A program made the position numbers and the translations under genes. Shown here piece by piece: positions 1 to 9,401 of a DNA stretch of 64,000 nucleotides (positions are counted from its first letter, which is position 1; the number at the start of each line of letters is the position of its first letter). The DNA comes from JAJKIV01 sp036741775 (GTDB lineage: Bacteria; Gemmatimonadota; Gemmatimonadetes; Gemmatimonadales; Gemmatimonadaceae). Location of the stretch: assembly GCA_036741775.1 (NCBI GenBank), contig DAINRQ010000022.1, forward strand, positions 8,794 through 72,793, in the 5' to 3' direction. Below the pieces are notes generated by a model. The model made no database searches. It worked only from the letters and a program-made list of their open reading frames with translations, and was not told the DNA's origin.

Positions 1-601
1 GGGCGAATCCCTTGCGTTCGGTCAACCAGTCCGTCATCGCGGCCAGGTTCTTCCTGAAGCGGACGCTGTCGGCGGGCACCAGGCTATACGCCAGGAACAG
101 CTTCTCCACCGAGCTCTCGGCGTCGAGTCCATCCGGACGCGGGCGCGCGAAGAGCGCCGCCATGAAGTCGGCACGGTCGGCGGACGTCTCGATCAGCGCC
201 TTGTACATGAGGTGCTGGATCAGGTTCTGCCGCCGGATGTCGACGATGAACGCGATCTTCGGCTGGAGGGCCACGAGGTACGTGAAGTTCTGATCCGGCG
301 CCACACCCATGTAGACGCCGCCCGGCTTGATGGTGCGCTGCAGTTCCGGGATCACGTACTGAAACGACGTCTCGTTGGACACGAAGTTGTCGGACCGGAA
401 GTAGCCGCCCGGCTCCGAAAACTCCGTGATCATGCGCCAGAACGTGGTGTCGGCCAGTCGCTCCGGGATCTCGGACGCGCGCGCCGTGCTGCCGTTCGAC
501 GACGATACGGCGTTACCGGGAGTGCGGGCGCAGCTCGAGAGAACGAGCGCGGCAGCGAGCGTGCCTGCAATGGCGACGCGGCGACGTGGCGTGAGGAGCA
601 C
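1..601 (-). CDS. Secreted lipoprotein of an uncharacterised family (C-terminus cut by window edge)
   Basis: An open frame runs off the left edge on the minus strand. It starts most plausibly at a GTG at 601, giving a basic N-terminus, a hydrophobic stretch and a lipobox-like L-S-S-C, so it is probably exported and lipidated. The following part (EIPERLADTTFW, then GGYFRSDNF, GGVYMGVAPDQNFTY and IAFIVDIRRQN) resembles, from memory, a conserved family of unknown function; no enzymatic role can be assigned. At least 200 residues are visible and the C-terminus lies outside the window. It is divergent from the permease at 754. The start is uncertain because no strong ribosome-binding site is visible. 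Confidence 0.6.
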   Translation of the reverse strand, partial: MLLTPRRRVAIAGTLAAALVLSSCARTPGNAVSSSNGSTARASEIPERLADTTFWRMITEFSEPGGYFRSDNFVSNETSFQYVIPELQRTIKPGGVYMGVAPDQNFTYLVALQPKIAFIVDIRRQNLIQHLMYKALIETSADRADFMAALFARPRPDGLDAESSVEKLFLAYSLVPADSVRFRKNLAAMTDWLTERKGFA

Positions 602-753
602 CGTTGCACCTGTCTGTGTTCGTTCCTCTGCATTCTGTGGGGTTGCGCGTTCTTCCGCCAGCGGGGCGTCCTCCCTAGCTTCGCGCGACGCCGTTACCGT
701 CCTGTCCCGGACGAGGACGCCTCCGCCGCCGGTCACAGCTCGAGGATCTTCCC

Positions 754-2406
754 GTGCACCCTTCCCCGCCGGTTTCAGCCGCCCCGACCGGAGGTTCGTT
801 AGGCAGGTACCGCTGGGCCGCCCCGGGCGACATCAACGCGTTCTTCGGGCTGATTCTCGACAACGTCGTCAACCTCGCGATCCTCGCCGGGATCCTCGTC
901 GGCGCGTTCGGGTTCCCGGCGGACATCGTCTACACGCGGATGTTTCCGGGCACGGCGCTCGGCGTCATGATCGGCGACCTGGCGTACACGTGGCTGGCGT
1001 TCCGGCTCGCCAAGCGAACGGGACGGTCCGACGTGACCGCCATGCCACTTGGCCTCGACTCGCCATCCACGATCGGGATCGCGTTCGCGGTGCTCGGCCC
1101 GGCGTTCGTTGCGGCAAAGGCCCGGATGCCGGAGGCAGAAGCGGCAATCGTCGCCTGGCAGGTGGGCATGGCGACGATGGTGGTCATCGGCGTCTTCAAG
1201 CTCGCGATGACGTTCGTGGGCGATCAGATCCGGCGATGGGTGCCCCAGGCAGGCCTCCTCGGATCGATCGGCGGCGTCGGCATCGCGCTGCTCGGAGCGC
1301 TGCAGCTCGGCGAAGTGTTCAGCGAGCCGATCGCCGGCCTCGTGTCACTTGGCCTCATTCTGTACGCGCTGGTCGCGCGGATCCGGCTGCCGTTCCGCGC
1401 GCCGGAGGTGCTCGTGAGCGTCGCGGTCGGCGCGCTGGTCTACTACGGGCTGGCGCTTGCAGGGCTGTCGGTGCACCCCGTCGCGCTTCCCGCGCTCGAG
1501 TTCCCGCTCGCGTTCCCGACGCCAACGCTTGGCTTCCTCGAGGGGTTGCCGATCGTGTTTCGCGAGTACATCCCACTGGCGCTCCCGTTCGCGATTCTCA
1601 CGGTCATCGGCGGAATCGACGTGACCGAGAGCGCGCGTGTTGCCGGCGACGAGTACAAGACGCGCGACATCCTGCTCGTCGAAGCGATCGCGACACTCGT
1701 GGCAGGAGTGTTCGGCGGTGTGAGCCAGACGACGCCCTACATCGGGCACCCGGCGTACAAGGCGATGGGCGGTCGTGCCGCGTACACACTCGCCACGGGA
1801 CTCGTCGTGGGACTCGGTGGGATCTTCGGGTACGTGGCCTTCGTCGCGGACGCGTTGCCGAGGGCGGTGCTCGCACCGATTCTCGTGTTCATTGGACTCG
1901 AGATCACCAGCCAGAGTTACCTCGCTCCGCCACGGCGCCACGCAGCAGCGGTGACGCTCGCGGTGCTGCCGTCGATTGCGCAGCTCGTCGTGATTTTCCT
2001 CTCGCAGGTGCACGGTGGTGCGCTGATGACGGCGGCGCTCGATCCGAGCGCCACGGCGCAGGCCACCGGTATCGCGAACCTCGCGTTCATTCGCACGTGC
2101 GGGGTGATGATCATGCTCGCGAACGGGTTCATCCTCACGGCGCTCCTGTGGGGGTCGGCCGTCGCGTTCCTGATCGACCGGCAGATCGGCCGCGCGACGT
2201 TCGTGCTCGTGACGTGCGGAGTGTTGTCGCTGTTCGGCTTCATTCACTCGGTGCTGCCGTCGGGAGGCGTGTACTTCCCGTGGAGCGTGGCGACGACGTT
2301 GCCGTACCACTGGGCGGCTGGCTACGTGCTCCTGGCTGGCGTGCTGCTCGTCATGTCGCGCACGCGGGCGTACCGGGAGACGGCACAGTTCGAGGTCGTA
2401 CACTGA
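754..2406 (+). CDS. NCS2-type (xanthine/uracil/AzgA-like) permease
   Basis: This 550-residue polytopic membrane protein has about 12 hydrophobic segments. Residues after the first 25 (PGDINAFFGLILDNVVNL) and the later block FGGVSQTTPYIGHPAYKAMG resemble the substrate-site half-helices of NCS2/AzgA-like permeases, which import purines, pyrimidines or related anions by cation symport. The substrate cannot be read from sequence. The start is a GTG at 754, preceded by GAGGA at a suitable distance. The gene stands alone, followed by a 228-bp inverted repeat. A long Arg-rich frame overlapping it is an out-of-frame artefact of the high GC content. Confidence 0.75.
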   Translation: MHPSPPVSAAPTGGSLGRYRWAAPGDINAFFGLILDNVVNLAILAGILVGAFGFPADIVYTRMFPGTALGVMIGDLAYTWLAFRLAKRTGRSDVTAMPLGLDSPSTIGIAFAVLGPAFVAAKARMPEAEAAIVAWQVGMATMVVIGVFKLAMTFVGDQIRRWVPQAGLLGSIGGVGIALLGALQLGEVFSEPIAGLVSLGLILYALVARIRLPFRAPEVLVSVAVGALVYYGLALAGLSVHPVALPALEFPLAFPTPTLGFLEGLPIVFREYIPLALPFAILTVIGGIDVTESARVAGDEYKTRDILLVEAIATLVAGVFGGVSQTTPYIGHPAYKAMGGRAAYTLATGLVVGLGGIFGYVAFVADALPRAVLAPILVFIGLEITSQSYLAPPRRHAAAVTLAVLPSIAQLVVIFLSQVHGGALMTAALDPSATAQATGIANLAFIRTCGVMIMLANGFILTALLWGSAVAFLIDRQIGRATFVLVTCGVLSLFGFIHSVLPSGGVYFPWSVATTLPYHWAAGYVLLAGVLLVMSRTRAYRETAQFEVVH

Positions 2407-2432
2407 AAGAGCAACGGCGCGCGTGGAGGACA

Positions 2433-2660
2433 GCCAGTGAATGGGTGTGGGCGTCGGGCCAGCTCGCTCGCGCTTGGAAGGCCCTCTTTCGGGGTCCTGA
2501 ATCCAAGTCGTGAGTAGCCAGTACTGAGTCAGTCAGTCATCCAGTACACGACTGGTCTACTGGCTGCTCATGACTGGTTACTCACTACTGGATTCCTCTT
2601 CCGATAGAGGGCCTCCCACGCGGAACAAACCCCGCCCGACACCCACACTCATTCACTGGC
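2433..2660. repeat. Long inverted repeat, family A, copy 1
   Basis: Two arms of about 100 bp face each other. The left arm begins GCCAGTGAATGGGTGTGGG and the right arm ends CCCACACTCATTCACTGGC. Each arm carries a GTGAGTAGCCAG/CTGGTTACTCAC block and an inner CCCTCTTTCGG or CCGATAGAGGG block. A second full copy lies at 56055-56284 and a single arm at 62064-62168. No reading frame is present, so it looks like a non-autonomous mobile element or a structured intergenic repeat. Confidence 0.8.
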
Positions 2661-2942
2661 TCTGCGTCCCGTCCGTGAGTTGACAGCCGCTCGAGATCCG
2701 CCTAACCATTCCATTGCCGGACGGCGCAACGCTGCCCGAGTAACCCCCCAATCCGTGACGCGCTACCTACCGACTTCGCCGCGCGCCTTTCGCGCTTCGA
2801 CTGACTGCGTGCTCGCAGCCAGCCGTGGCCGAGCGCGCGCGAGTTGTGGCGTCGCCACGTGCGTCCCGCTCCCGACCGCCGTCTCCGCGGATCGAATGCG
2901 CGTGACCTGACGCGCCCGGCTCGACTCGCGTGAACCTGGTGC

Positions 2943-2974
2943 AACGGCCCGGGCTCCCGTGAGCTCGGGCCGTT
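2943..2974 (+). other. Strong hairpin in the metG leader
   Basis: A 14-bp stem (AACGGCCCGGGCTC against GAGCTCGGGCCGTT, one G-U pair) with a four-base CCGT loop sits about 100 bp upstream of metG. No run of T follows, so it is not a classical intrinsic terminator. It could be an attenuator or the end of a transcript. The remaining 2661-3075 spacer shows no gene, and I do not see T-box landmarks. Confidence 0.4.
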
Positions 2975-3075
2975 CGTGCGTCCTGGCCCTCCGCCACGCG
3001 TGCGCGCCGACTACCTGGCGCGTCCGCTCACGCCGCGCACCGCGCGTCCAGCACGCGCATCTCGGGAGCACGCCC

Positions 3076-4620
3076 ATGACCGCCTTCTACATCACGACCG
3101 CCATCGAATACGCGAACGGCGAGCCTCACCTCGGACACGCGTTCGAGAAGATCGGCGCCGACGCCATCGCCCGATATCGCCGCCTGCATGGCGAGCGCTC
3201 GCAGCTGCTCGTCGGCACCGACGATCACGGTCTCAAGGTCGCCCGCGCCGCCGTGGCCACCGGCTGGACGCCGGCGGACCAGGCCGATCACATCAGCGAG
3301 GCCTTCCGCCGCACGTGGGACGCGTTAGGCATCGGGTATGCGACGTTCGTTCGAACCACCACGCCTCATCATGCGGCTGGGGTTCACGCGCTGATCAGCA
3401 GGATCCGCGAGCGTCATCCCGACGCGTTCTACGAACGAGCCTACGAAGGGTGGTACTGCGTCGGGTGCGAGTCGTTTCGGACGACGCACGACCTCGTGGG
3501 TGGCCGGTGCCCGGTGCACCCGACGCTCGAGATCGAGCGCGTCGCCGAATCGAACTGGTTCTTCCGGCTCAGTGCCTTCCAGGGTTTCCTCGCGTCCTTC
3601 CTGGCCGCGCACCCGGAGTTCGTCCAACCCGAGAGTCGCCGCAACGAGATCGTGGCGTTCGTGGAGCGCGGCCTCGACGACGTCTCGATCACACGGGCGT
3701 CGCTGGATTGGGGAATTCCGTTCCCGCTCCCCGATGCTCGCGGACGCCATCAAGTGATCTATGTCTGGTTCGACGCCCTGCCGAGCTATCTCACGGCGAC
3801 GGGATTCCCCGCTGCCGCGTCGAGTGCGATCGCGTGGCCCGCGCAGGTGCATGTCATCGGCAAGGACATCACGCGGTTTCACTGTATACTGTGGCCCGCT
3901 GTGCTTCACGCCGCTGGGTTACCGCTGCCGGAGCGTGTGTGGGTGCACGGGTTCGTGACGGTGGATGGCACGCGTCTCAGCAAGACGGCGGGCGTCTGGG
4001 TCGAGCTGACCGACGCCATCGAGCGGTATGGACCCGACGCGCTTCGCTATTTCCTCCTGCGCGAGATCCCCTTCGACGCTGATGGCGATTTCAGTTGGGC
4101 GCGTTTCGACGCGCGGTACTCGGCGGACCTCGTGAACACGCTCGGCAATCTCGTGAGCCGCGTAATCGCGCTGATCGTCCGACATTGCGAGGGCGCTCGC
4201 GTGCCCGAGCGACGGAGTGCCGAGCTCGGCCCCGAGCTGGAGGCACGCGCGGCGCGGAACCTGGAGCGGTACATCGCGGGATTCGACGCGTTCCGACCGC
4301 ACGAGGCCGTGGCGGCGATCTGGGACACGCTCGCTGCCGCGAACGAGTACATCACACGCACGGCACCGTGGGCCCTCGCCCATGACGGCAGTCGTCGTGG
4401 GGAGTTGGGGGGCGTCCTCTGGACATTGGCGCGACTGCTCGCACGTCAGGCGATCCTCCTGGCACCGATCATTCCCGGGAAGGCGGAGGGGATCTGGTCG
4501 GCGTTAGGTGGGCCGGCCTCGGTACACGATCGGCGGCTGAGCGATGTCGATCGTCTGGACGCTGGCGGCTGGAGAGTCGCATTTCGAGGGCACTTGTTCC
4601 CGCGCCGGCCTTCATGTTGA
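3076..4620 (+). CDS. metG: Methionyl-tRNA synthetase
   Basis: This cytoplasmic class I aminoacyl-tRNA synthetase charges tRNA-Met with methionine. The 514-residue protein opens MTAFYITTAIEYANGEPHLG, with the HIGH-type signature HLGH at residues 18-21. The KMSKS-type loop RLSKT is at about 300-304. An insert with WYCVGC and RCPVH at about 125-150 looks like a metal-binding knuckle. The frame is open further upstream to 2959, but the ATG at 3076 starts exactly where the family does and has GGGAG upstream. The length matches the short MetRS form that lacks the C-terminal EMAP-like tRNA-binding domain. It is monocistronic and followed by a perfect palindrome. Confidence 0.95.
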   Translation: MTAFYITTAIEYANGEPHLGHAFEKIGADAIARYRRLHGERSQLLVGTDDHGLKVARAAVATGWTPADQADHISEAFRRTWDALGIGYATFVRTTTPHHAAGVHALISRIRERHPDAFYERAYEGWYCVGCESFRTTHDLVGGRCPVHPTLEIERVAESNWFFRLSAFQGFLASFLAAHPEFVQPESRRNEIVAFVERGLDDVSITRASLDWGIPFPLPDARGRHQVIYVWFDALPSYLTATGFPAAASSAIAWPAQVHVIGKDITRFHCILWPAVLHAAGLPLPERVWVHGFVTVDGTRLSKTAGVWVELTDAIERYGPDALRYFLLREIPFDADGDFSWARFDARYSADLVNTLGNLVSRVIALIVRHCEGARVPERRSAELGPELEARAARNLERYIAGFDAFRPHEAVAAIWDTLAAANEYITRTAPWALAHDGSRRGELGGVLWTLARLLARQAILLAPIIPGKAEGIWSALGGPASVHDRRLSDVDRLDAGGWRVAFRGHLFPRRPSC

Positions 4621-4675
4621 TCGAGTGGTGTGCTGCCACGTGACCATCTCGACGAGGACGGTTTCGAAAGACAAT

Positions 4676-4756
4676 GAACCGCAGAGGACGCAGAGCACGC
4701 AGAGGAATGCTCGCCTAACGGGCATTCCTCTGCGTGCTCTGCGTCCTCTGCGGTTC
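4676..4756. repeat. Perfect 35-bp inverted repeat (CCGCAGAGGACGCAGAG type)
   Basis: Arms 4676-4710 and 4722-4756 are exact reverse complements separated by 11 bases. The spacer (TCGCCTAACGG) contains the CCTAACG word that is enriched across the window. It lies between the convergent metG and the gene ending at 4822, so it could act as a bidirectional terminator. A related but diverged sequence closes the window at 63835-63995. Confidence 0.85.
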
Positions 4757-4821
4757 GCTTTCGCTTTTTCTGTACTCGGCAACGGGCCGTGTTTACATCG
4801 ATGGAGCGCGGCCCGCCCGGC

Positions 4822-5676
4822 CTACCGCCGCCCCGAATAGTCGCGCCGGTAACTCACATCGAACCGGTAGTCGCCGTAGCCCGAACGGGGGTCGTACACG
4901 CGAATCACCGCCGTGTAGTTGTTCCGGGCGCTCGGCTGCTGCACGACCGACACCGTACCACGTCCCGCCCGGTCGGTGACGACCACGTGCACGTCGTCGC
5001 GCGGCAGGCCGCCTCGCACGAGGTTCGCGCGAACGTTGCGGACCGCCTTCCCGCTGAGCGTCCGGTAGTCCACGCGATTGCCCTGGATGCGGATCTCGAG
5101 CGCGTCGTCGACATCACCGCTCCAGTGCAGCACGTCGCTGCCGTAGCGATCGTTGTCGCGGCCGCGGCCATCGCGATCATCCCACCGGTCATCGTCGCGT
5201 CCTCCTCGGCCATAACGATCGTCGTCATCACGACGCGGACGCGGTGGATAATTGTCGCGGCCATCCCACCCGCCGTTGCCCGAGTTCTCGGGCGCCCAGT
5301 ACGCCGAGATGCGGTATACGTCCGTGCCGCTACTCCGGTCGCGGATGCGAACGATGGTCGTGTAGTTGTTGCGCGCGGAGGGCTGCTGGACGACATCGAC
5401 GTCGCCGCGCCCGTCCTCCACGCGCACGAACACTCGGCCATCACGCTGCGGCAACGCCGTCGCGACGTTCAGGCGCGAGCGCTGCATATCGTAGCGGCCG
5501 ACCGATTGCGCACGGGCGTCACGCCCACGCATGGAGATGCGAACCTCGCGATCGACGCGGCCGCTCCAGTCGAAGAGCGCACGTCCCTGCGCGAGTGCAG
5601 GGGATGCCGAGACCGCGACGGCGGCCATCGACGCGGGAAGGATGAGAAAACCACGGAACGAACGACGGACACGCAT
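4822..5676 (-). CDS. Secreted protein with two copies of one domain joined by an Asp/Arg/Gly-rich linker
   Basis: The 284-residue product has a signal peptide (RGFLILPASMAAVAVSASPALAQ). It then carries two homologous domains at about 25-125 and 185-284. Each contains LFDWSGRV/VLHWSGDV, then VVQQPSARNNYT, then a D-R-S-G and Y-R block. The linker is very rich in D, R, G and Y and is probably disordered. The function is unknown. The ATG at 5676 is chosen over upstream codons because AAGGAG precedes it by eight bases and the signal peptide starts there. The almost identical QQPSARNNYT in both halves points to recent duplication or strong constraint. Confidence 0.8.
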   Translation of the reverse strand: MRVRRSFRGFLILPASMAAVAVSASPALAQGRALFDWSGRVDREVRISMRGRDARAQSVGRYDMQRSRLNVATALPQRDGRVFVRVEDGRGDVDVVQQPSARNNYTTIVRIRDRSSGTDVYRISAYWAPENSGNGGWDGRDNYPPRPRRDDDDRYGRGGRDDDRWDDRDGRGRDNDRYGSDVLHWSGDVDDALEIRIQGNRVDYRTLSGKAVRNVRANLVRGGLPRDDVHVVVTDRAGRGTVSVVQQPSARNNYTAVIRVYDPRSGYGDYRFDVSYRRDYSGRR

Positions 5677-5970
5677 TGCTGCTCCTTGTAGGCGACATAC
5701 GTCGCGGCCACGGTCTCTGAATCGCGCCGGCTCTGTCGCGCGGCGTTCCCTAACGATTCGACCGCACGGCACCTAAGGGCACCGGACGTGCCCGCGACGA
5801 GTCGAGAGTCGCTGGTCGTCAGTCGTGAGCTTCCGGCGAGTCGCATCTCGCGACGGGAGCACAACTTCCGTGACTCTGCGTGATCCATCGTCAGCGGCAA
5901 TGCGTCACGCTGACCGGTCGTGCGCGTCCAGGCGGCTGGACAAAGCCGCGTCCACCGGCTGGGACATCTG

Positions 5971-6101
5971 TCATTCCGAGCGGTGCGCCGAAGGTGCGGA
6001 GTCGAGGAATCGCAGGTGTGCTGGTAGAGGGGTGCCTCTTTCGGGACGACGGCGATTCCTCGACGGCGCGCGTGCTGCGCCCGCGCTACGCTCGGAATGA
6101 C
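5971..6101. repeat. Palindromic repeat, family B (TCATTCCGAGCG ... CGCTCGGAATGA), copy 1
   Basis: The outer arms are TCATTCCGAGCG and CGCTCGGAATGA, followed inward by GAGTCGAGGAATCG and CGATTCCTCGAC. The centre is a GGTAGAGGGGTGCCTCTTTC core. Other copies are at 14522-14646 and 43112-43230. The 5677-5970 spacer before it holds no recognisable gene. Confidence 0.8.
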
Positions 6102-6108
6102 AGCGTGA

Positions 6109-6290
6109 CTATTCCTCTCTCAACGCCGTGACCGGCGACACGCTCGCGGCGCGACGCGCGGGCATCCGGGCCGCGACGGCCGTTACCCCACGAACGTGAT
6201 CGACACCACGACAAGCGTCGTCGGATCGAGCCGAACCACGCCGAAGAGTTGTGGACCGCGTCCACTCGATGGCTTCATCGCGCCACCGAA
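6109..6290 (-). pseudogene. C-terminal remnant of an ADOP/FtsX-type permease, frameshifted
   Basis: On the minus strand, one frame reads PQLFGVVRLDPTTLVVVSI and a second, immediately following frame reads VAARMPARRAASVSPVTALR before a TAG. Together these reproduce the closing helix and the PARRA-x-x-V-x-P-x-x-ALR tail of ADOP/MacB-like permeases; the intact gene at 6600-9383 ends with the equivalent ARRAARVGPLEALRAD. The two pieces are in different frames, joined near 6185-6195, and nothing upstream continues the protein because a family C repeat intervenes. This is a decayed gene end. Confidence 0.7.
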
Positions 6291-6540
6291 CAAGACGCGG
6301 AGAACGCGGCAACGGCGGACGCGGAAAGGGCCGCGGAGAACTGCGGGGAACACCTCGCGCGCCTCCGGTCCGGTGCGGCGGCCCGGCCGCCCGTTCCCCT
6401 TCAATTCCGGCTCGTGGCGCGCCGCGGCGTCAGTGTGGGGCTTTCATCCGGCCGTTTTCCGCGTCATCCGCCCCATCGCAGTTTCGACCGGCTCTGGCGC
6501 GCCGGACCGTCCGCGCGGGTTCACCCGGCAGCGGCCAGCT
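6288..6540. repeat. GC-rich composite repeat, family C, copy 1
   Basis: The left half (GACGCGGAGAACGCGGCAAC onward, with CGCCTCCGGTCCGG) corresponds to 20020-20110. The right half contains TCATCCGGCCGTTTTCCGCG and TCATCCGCCCCATCG, also found near 20280 and 59250. It separates the permease remnant from the intact permease gene and has no coding capacity that I can recognise. Confidence 0.6.
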
Positions 6541-6599
6541 CCAGCCGATATCGCCCAGCGGTGGTTGCTGTCTCGATTGCATTTCAATACTCAGTTGGA

Positions 6600-9383
6600 T
6601 CAATCCGCTCGCAGCGCCTCGAGTGGGCCGACTCGCGCTGCCCGACGTGCCGGCGCAAAGCCCGCAACCACGGCGCTCACCACAAGGACCACGAGCGCGA
6701 GCACGATCGACGCGGGGTCCATGGGCTCGACGCCGAACAACTGGCTCCGAAGGAAGCGAGTCGCCAGGAGCGCGAGCGGCAGCCCGACGGCGGCACCCCC
6801 GAGGACCAGCAGCATTGCCTCACTCAGCATCATCCGCGCGATGACACGCGGTTCGGCGCCAAGCGCCATGCGAAGACCGAACTCGCTCGTCCGGCGCAAC
6901 GTGGCGTACATCATGACGCCATACAGGCCTAACGCGGCGAGCGCCAGCGCCAGCCCGCCGAAGACGCTCGCCACCTGCGCGACGAGACGGTCCCCGCTGA
7001 TGGATTCGCGCATGAGCGCTGACAGCGCGTTGTTGTCGAGCACGAGCAGCCCACCGTCGACGCTGGCCAACGCGCGACGGACGGGGGTCACGAGCTGCGC
7101 AGGGTCACCGTCAGTGCGAAGCTCGAGCGTGAACTGCGCCGGCAGTGGGGTCGCCTGAAAAATCGGGAGGTAGATCCGGCGCACGGGCGCCTGCCGGAGC
7201 TCGTGATCCGTCACGTCCGCCACCACGCCAACGATGCGGTACTGATTCCCGTCCATGTCGATCCGCCGGCCGATCGCATCACCACTGGGAAAGTAGAACG
7301 ACGCCATCGTCTGGTTGATCACGGCGACTCGCGGCGATCGCTCATCATCGTTTGCCGTGATATCCCGTCCCTGGAGCATTCGCGCGCCGATTGCCGTGAA
7401 GTACTCCGGCCCGATCCGGTCGGAGTATGCACTCGAGTCATCGGCGGCGCGTGCCGTAAAGCCCTCCACCTGGAGCCTGGACATCGATTCGGTCCCGCTG
7501 AAGATCCCGTTTTCCGAGAGCGTGGCCGCCACCACCCCGGGCACAGCACGCACCCGCTCGAGCAGCGTTCGCGCGAAGACCGTGAGACGGTCACCACTCT
7601 GACCGGTGGGCGCCACGTCCACCGTGACGATGAGGAGTCGATCGCGAGCCAGCCCCGCGTCGACGTTCAGGAGCGCGTGAGTACTGCGCACGAGCATGCT
7701 CGTCCCGATCAGCAGGGTGAGCGACAACGCGACCTGACCAACGACGAGCAGTTTCCCAATGCCGAGGCGACCCGGCGCGCCGAGGAGCCCGCCGGTGAGT
7801 CCGCGGGCGCTGGACCGGAGGGTGCTCGCCAGCTCGACCCGGGTAGCGCGCACGGCAGGGACGAGCCCGAACAGCATGACGGTGAGCAGAGTGACGCCGG
7901 CCGTGAACGCGAGCACACGTCCGTCGAGCTTGATGTCGAGCGGCACCGGCGATGGTCCGCCACCGAAGAGCATGAGCAGCGTCCGGCTTCCCCACACCGC
8001 GAACACGAGTCCGATCGCCCCGCCGAGGGCCGCGAGAACCAGGCTTTCGGAAAGCAGCTGGCGAACGAGGCGAGTACGCCCGGCGCCGAGCGCCATGCGA
8101 ACGCCGAGCTCTCGGCCGCGCGACGCACCGCGAGCCAAGAGCAGGTTCGCCACGTTCGCACACACGACGAGGAGCACGAGCGCGACCGCTACCATGAGCG
8201 TCCCGAGGGATTCGGCGTACACGCGAAGGGAGGAGAGCCCGCGTTCGCCCGACTCGACCGGCACTGGCTCCTTTGCCGCCTCGGCAGCCTGGCGCGCATC
8301 CGGGACGGTTTCGAGGAGCGCGCGCCGCACGAGCATCTGGAATCCCGCCTTCGCCTGCTCCAGCGTGACGCCCGGTCTGCGCCGGCCAATAAGCAGAAGC
8401 CAGGAGGCGTCGGTGTCGGTCAGCCAGTCGCGACTGTGCATGATCGCCGGCTGCATGGTGATCGGCATCCAAATGTCGCTCATGCGACCGACGACTTCAC
8501 CGTGGAATCCGGGGGGCGCGACGCCGATGATCGTGAATGACGTGCGGTTGATGTCCAGCACTCGGCCGATCACGCCGCGGTCGCCGGCGAATCGCCGCTG
8601 CCAGTAGGCGTGACTGATGACCGCGACCGGCGACGCGTTCGTTGCACGGTCATCGTCCGGGGTGATGGTTCGGCCGATCCACGCCGGGACGCCGAGGACG
8701 CTGAAATAATTGCCGCTCACGAGGCGGCCGCGCGGGTGCTCGGGTTCGCGAGCGCTGGCTGCGGTGGACGTGCCGCTGTCTCGAGGGATGAGGTCGAGGC
8801 GGCCGGTGCGTCCCGTGGCCGCTAGCCCGGTGACGAGGCTCGAGTCCCGTCGCATCACCTGGTACTGCAGGAACGTGTAGGCATCGGTGCGGGGGGACCC
8901 GTCGGACGCGCCATTCACGAACCGTGTGTTGCCGACGGCCACGAGCTCGCTGGCGTTGGGCACCGGCAGTGGACGCAGCACCAGTGCGTCGATGAGCGTG
9001 AAGATCGCCCCGTTCGCGCCGATCCCGATGGCCAGCGAGAGCACGATGACGAGGGTGAATCCGAGGTTCCCGCCTAACGCCCGCAGTGCATAACCGACGT
9101 CCTGGCGCAGCTCGGCGAGGTAGTTGGCGCGCTTCACGGCTCGCTCCTTCTGGTAGTCGATGTCGAGCATCTGGCTGCGGACGACGTTCCAATCGCCGAA
9201 CTGTCGGAGGGCCTGCGCGCGTGCGGCCGCGGGGTCCATCCCGCGCTCGATGAGGCGGCGCGTGCGCATGTCGAGGTGAAACGCGAGCTCGGTATCCACG
9301 TCTCGCTCCACGCGGTGTTCGCCAAGCTCGATGCGGGGGACGCGCCGTTTCCCCGGCGGGGGCGAACCGATGTCGTCAGACAT
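6600..9383 (-). CDS. ADOP-type MacB/FtsX permease with N-terminal prefix domain
   Basis: This 927-residue membrane protein belongs to the duplicated orphan permeases of Acidobacteriota and related phyla. It begins with a cytoplasmic prefix of about 90 residues (VDTELAFHLDMRTRRLIERG). Two MacB periplasmic/FtsX units follow, with an N-terminal transmembrane helix at about 102-125, FtsX helices from about residue 400, and a second unit ending MPARRA-like (ARRAARVGPLEALRAD). No ATPase gene is adjacent, as is usual for ADOPs. The gene follows a PadR regulator by 18 bp in the same direction, a common pairing for prefix-bearing ADOPs, so PadR probably controls it. Its transported substrate is unknown. 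Confidence 0.85.
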   Translation of the reverse strand: MSDDIGSPPPGKRRVPRIELGEHRVERDVDTELAFHLDMRTRRLIERGMDPAAARAQALRQFGDWNVVRSQMLDIDYQKERAVKRANYLAELRQDVGYALRALGGNLGFTLVIVLSLAIGIGANGAIFTLIDALVLRPLPVPNASELVAVGNTRFVNGASDGSPRTDAYTFLQYQVMRRDSSLVTGLAATGRTGRLDLIPRDSGTSTAASAREPEHPRGRLVSGNYFSVLGVPAWIGRTITPDDDRATNASPVAVISHAYWQRRFAGDRGVIGRVLDINRTSFTIIGVAPPGFHGEVVGRMSDIWMPITMQPAIMHSRDWLTDTDASWLLLIGRRRPGVTLEQAKAGFQMLVRRALLETVPDARQAAEAAKEPVPVESGERGLSSLRVYAESLGTLMVAVALVLLVVCANVANLLLARGASRGRELGVRMALGAGRTRLVRQLLSESLVLAALGGAIGLVFAVWGSRTLLMLFGGGPSPVPLDIKLDGRVLAFTAGVTLLTVMLFGLVPAVRATRVELASTLRSSARGLTGGLLGAPGRLGIGKLLVVGQVALSLTLLIGTSMLVRSTHALLNVDAGLARDRLLIVTVDVAPTGQSGDRLTVFARTLLERVRAVPGVVAATLSENGIFSGTESMSRLQVEGFTARAADDSSAYSDRIGPEYFTAIGARMLQGRDITANDDERSPRVAVINQTMASFYFPSGDAIGRRIDMDGNQYRIVGVVADVTDHELRQAPVRRIYLPIFQATPLPAQFTLELRTDGDPAQLVTPVRRALASVDGGLLVLDNNALSALMRESISGDRLVAQVASVFGGLALALAALGLYGVMMYATLRRTSEFGLRMALGAEPRVIARMMLSEAMLLVLGGAAVGLPLALLATRFLRSQLFGVEPMDPASIVLALVVLVVSAVVAGFAPARRAARVGPLEALRAD

Positions 9384-9401
9384 GGGGGTACGCCTCGCGA
9401 G

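Noticed and set aside
426..2513. A 695-codon plus-strand open frame overlapping the permease gene
   Set aside because: Arg-rich with no domain or signal; it is the out-of-frame reading of the GC-rich permease, which has clear helices.
2661..3075. T-box or SAM riboswitch upstream of metG
   Set aside because: No T-box sequence or specifier loop, and no SAM-riboswitch core could be found; only one hairpin is visible.
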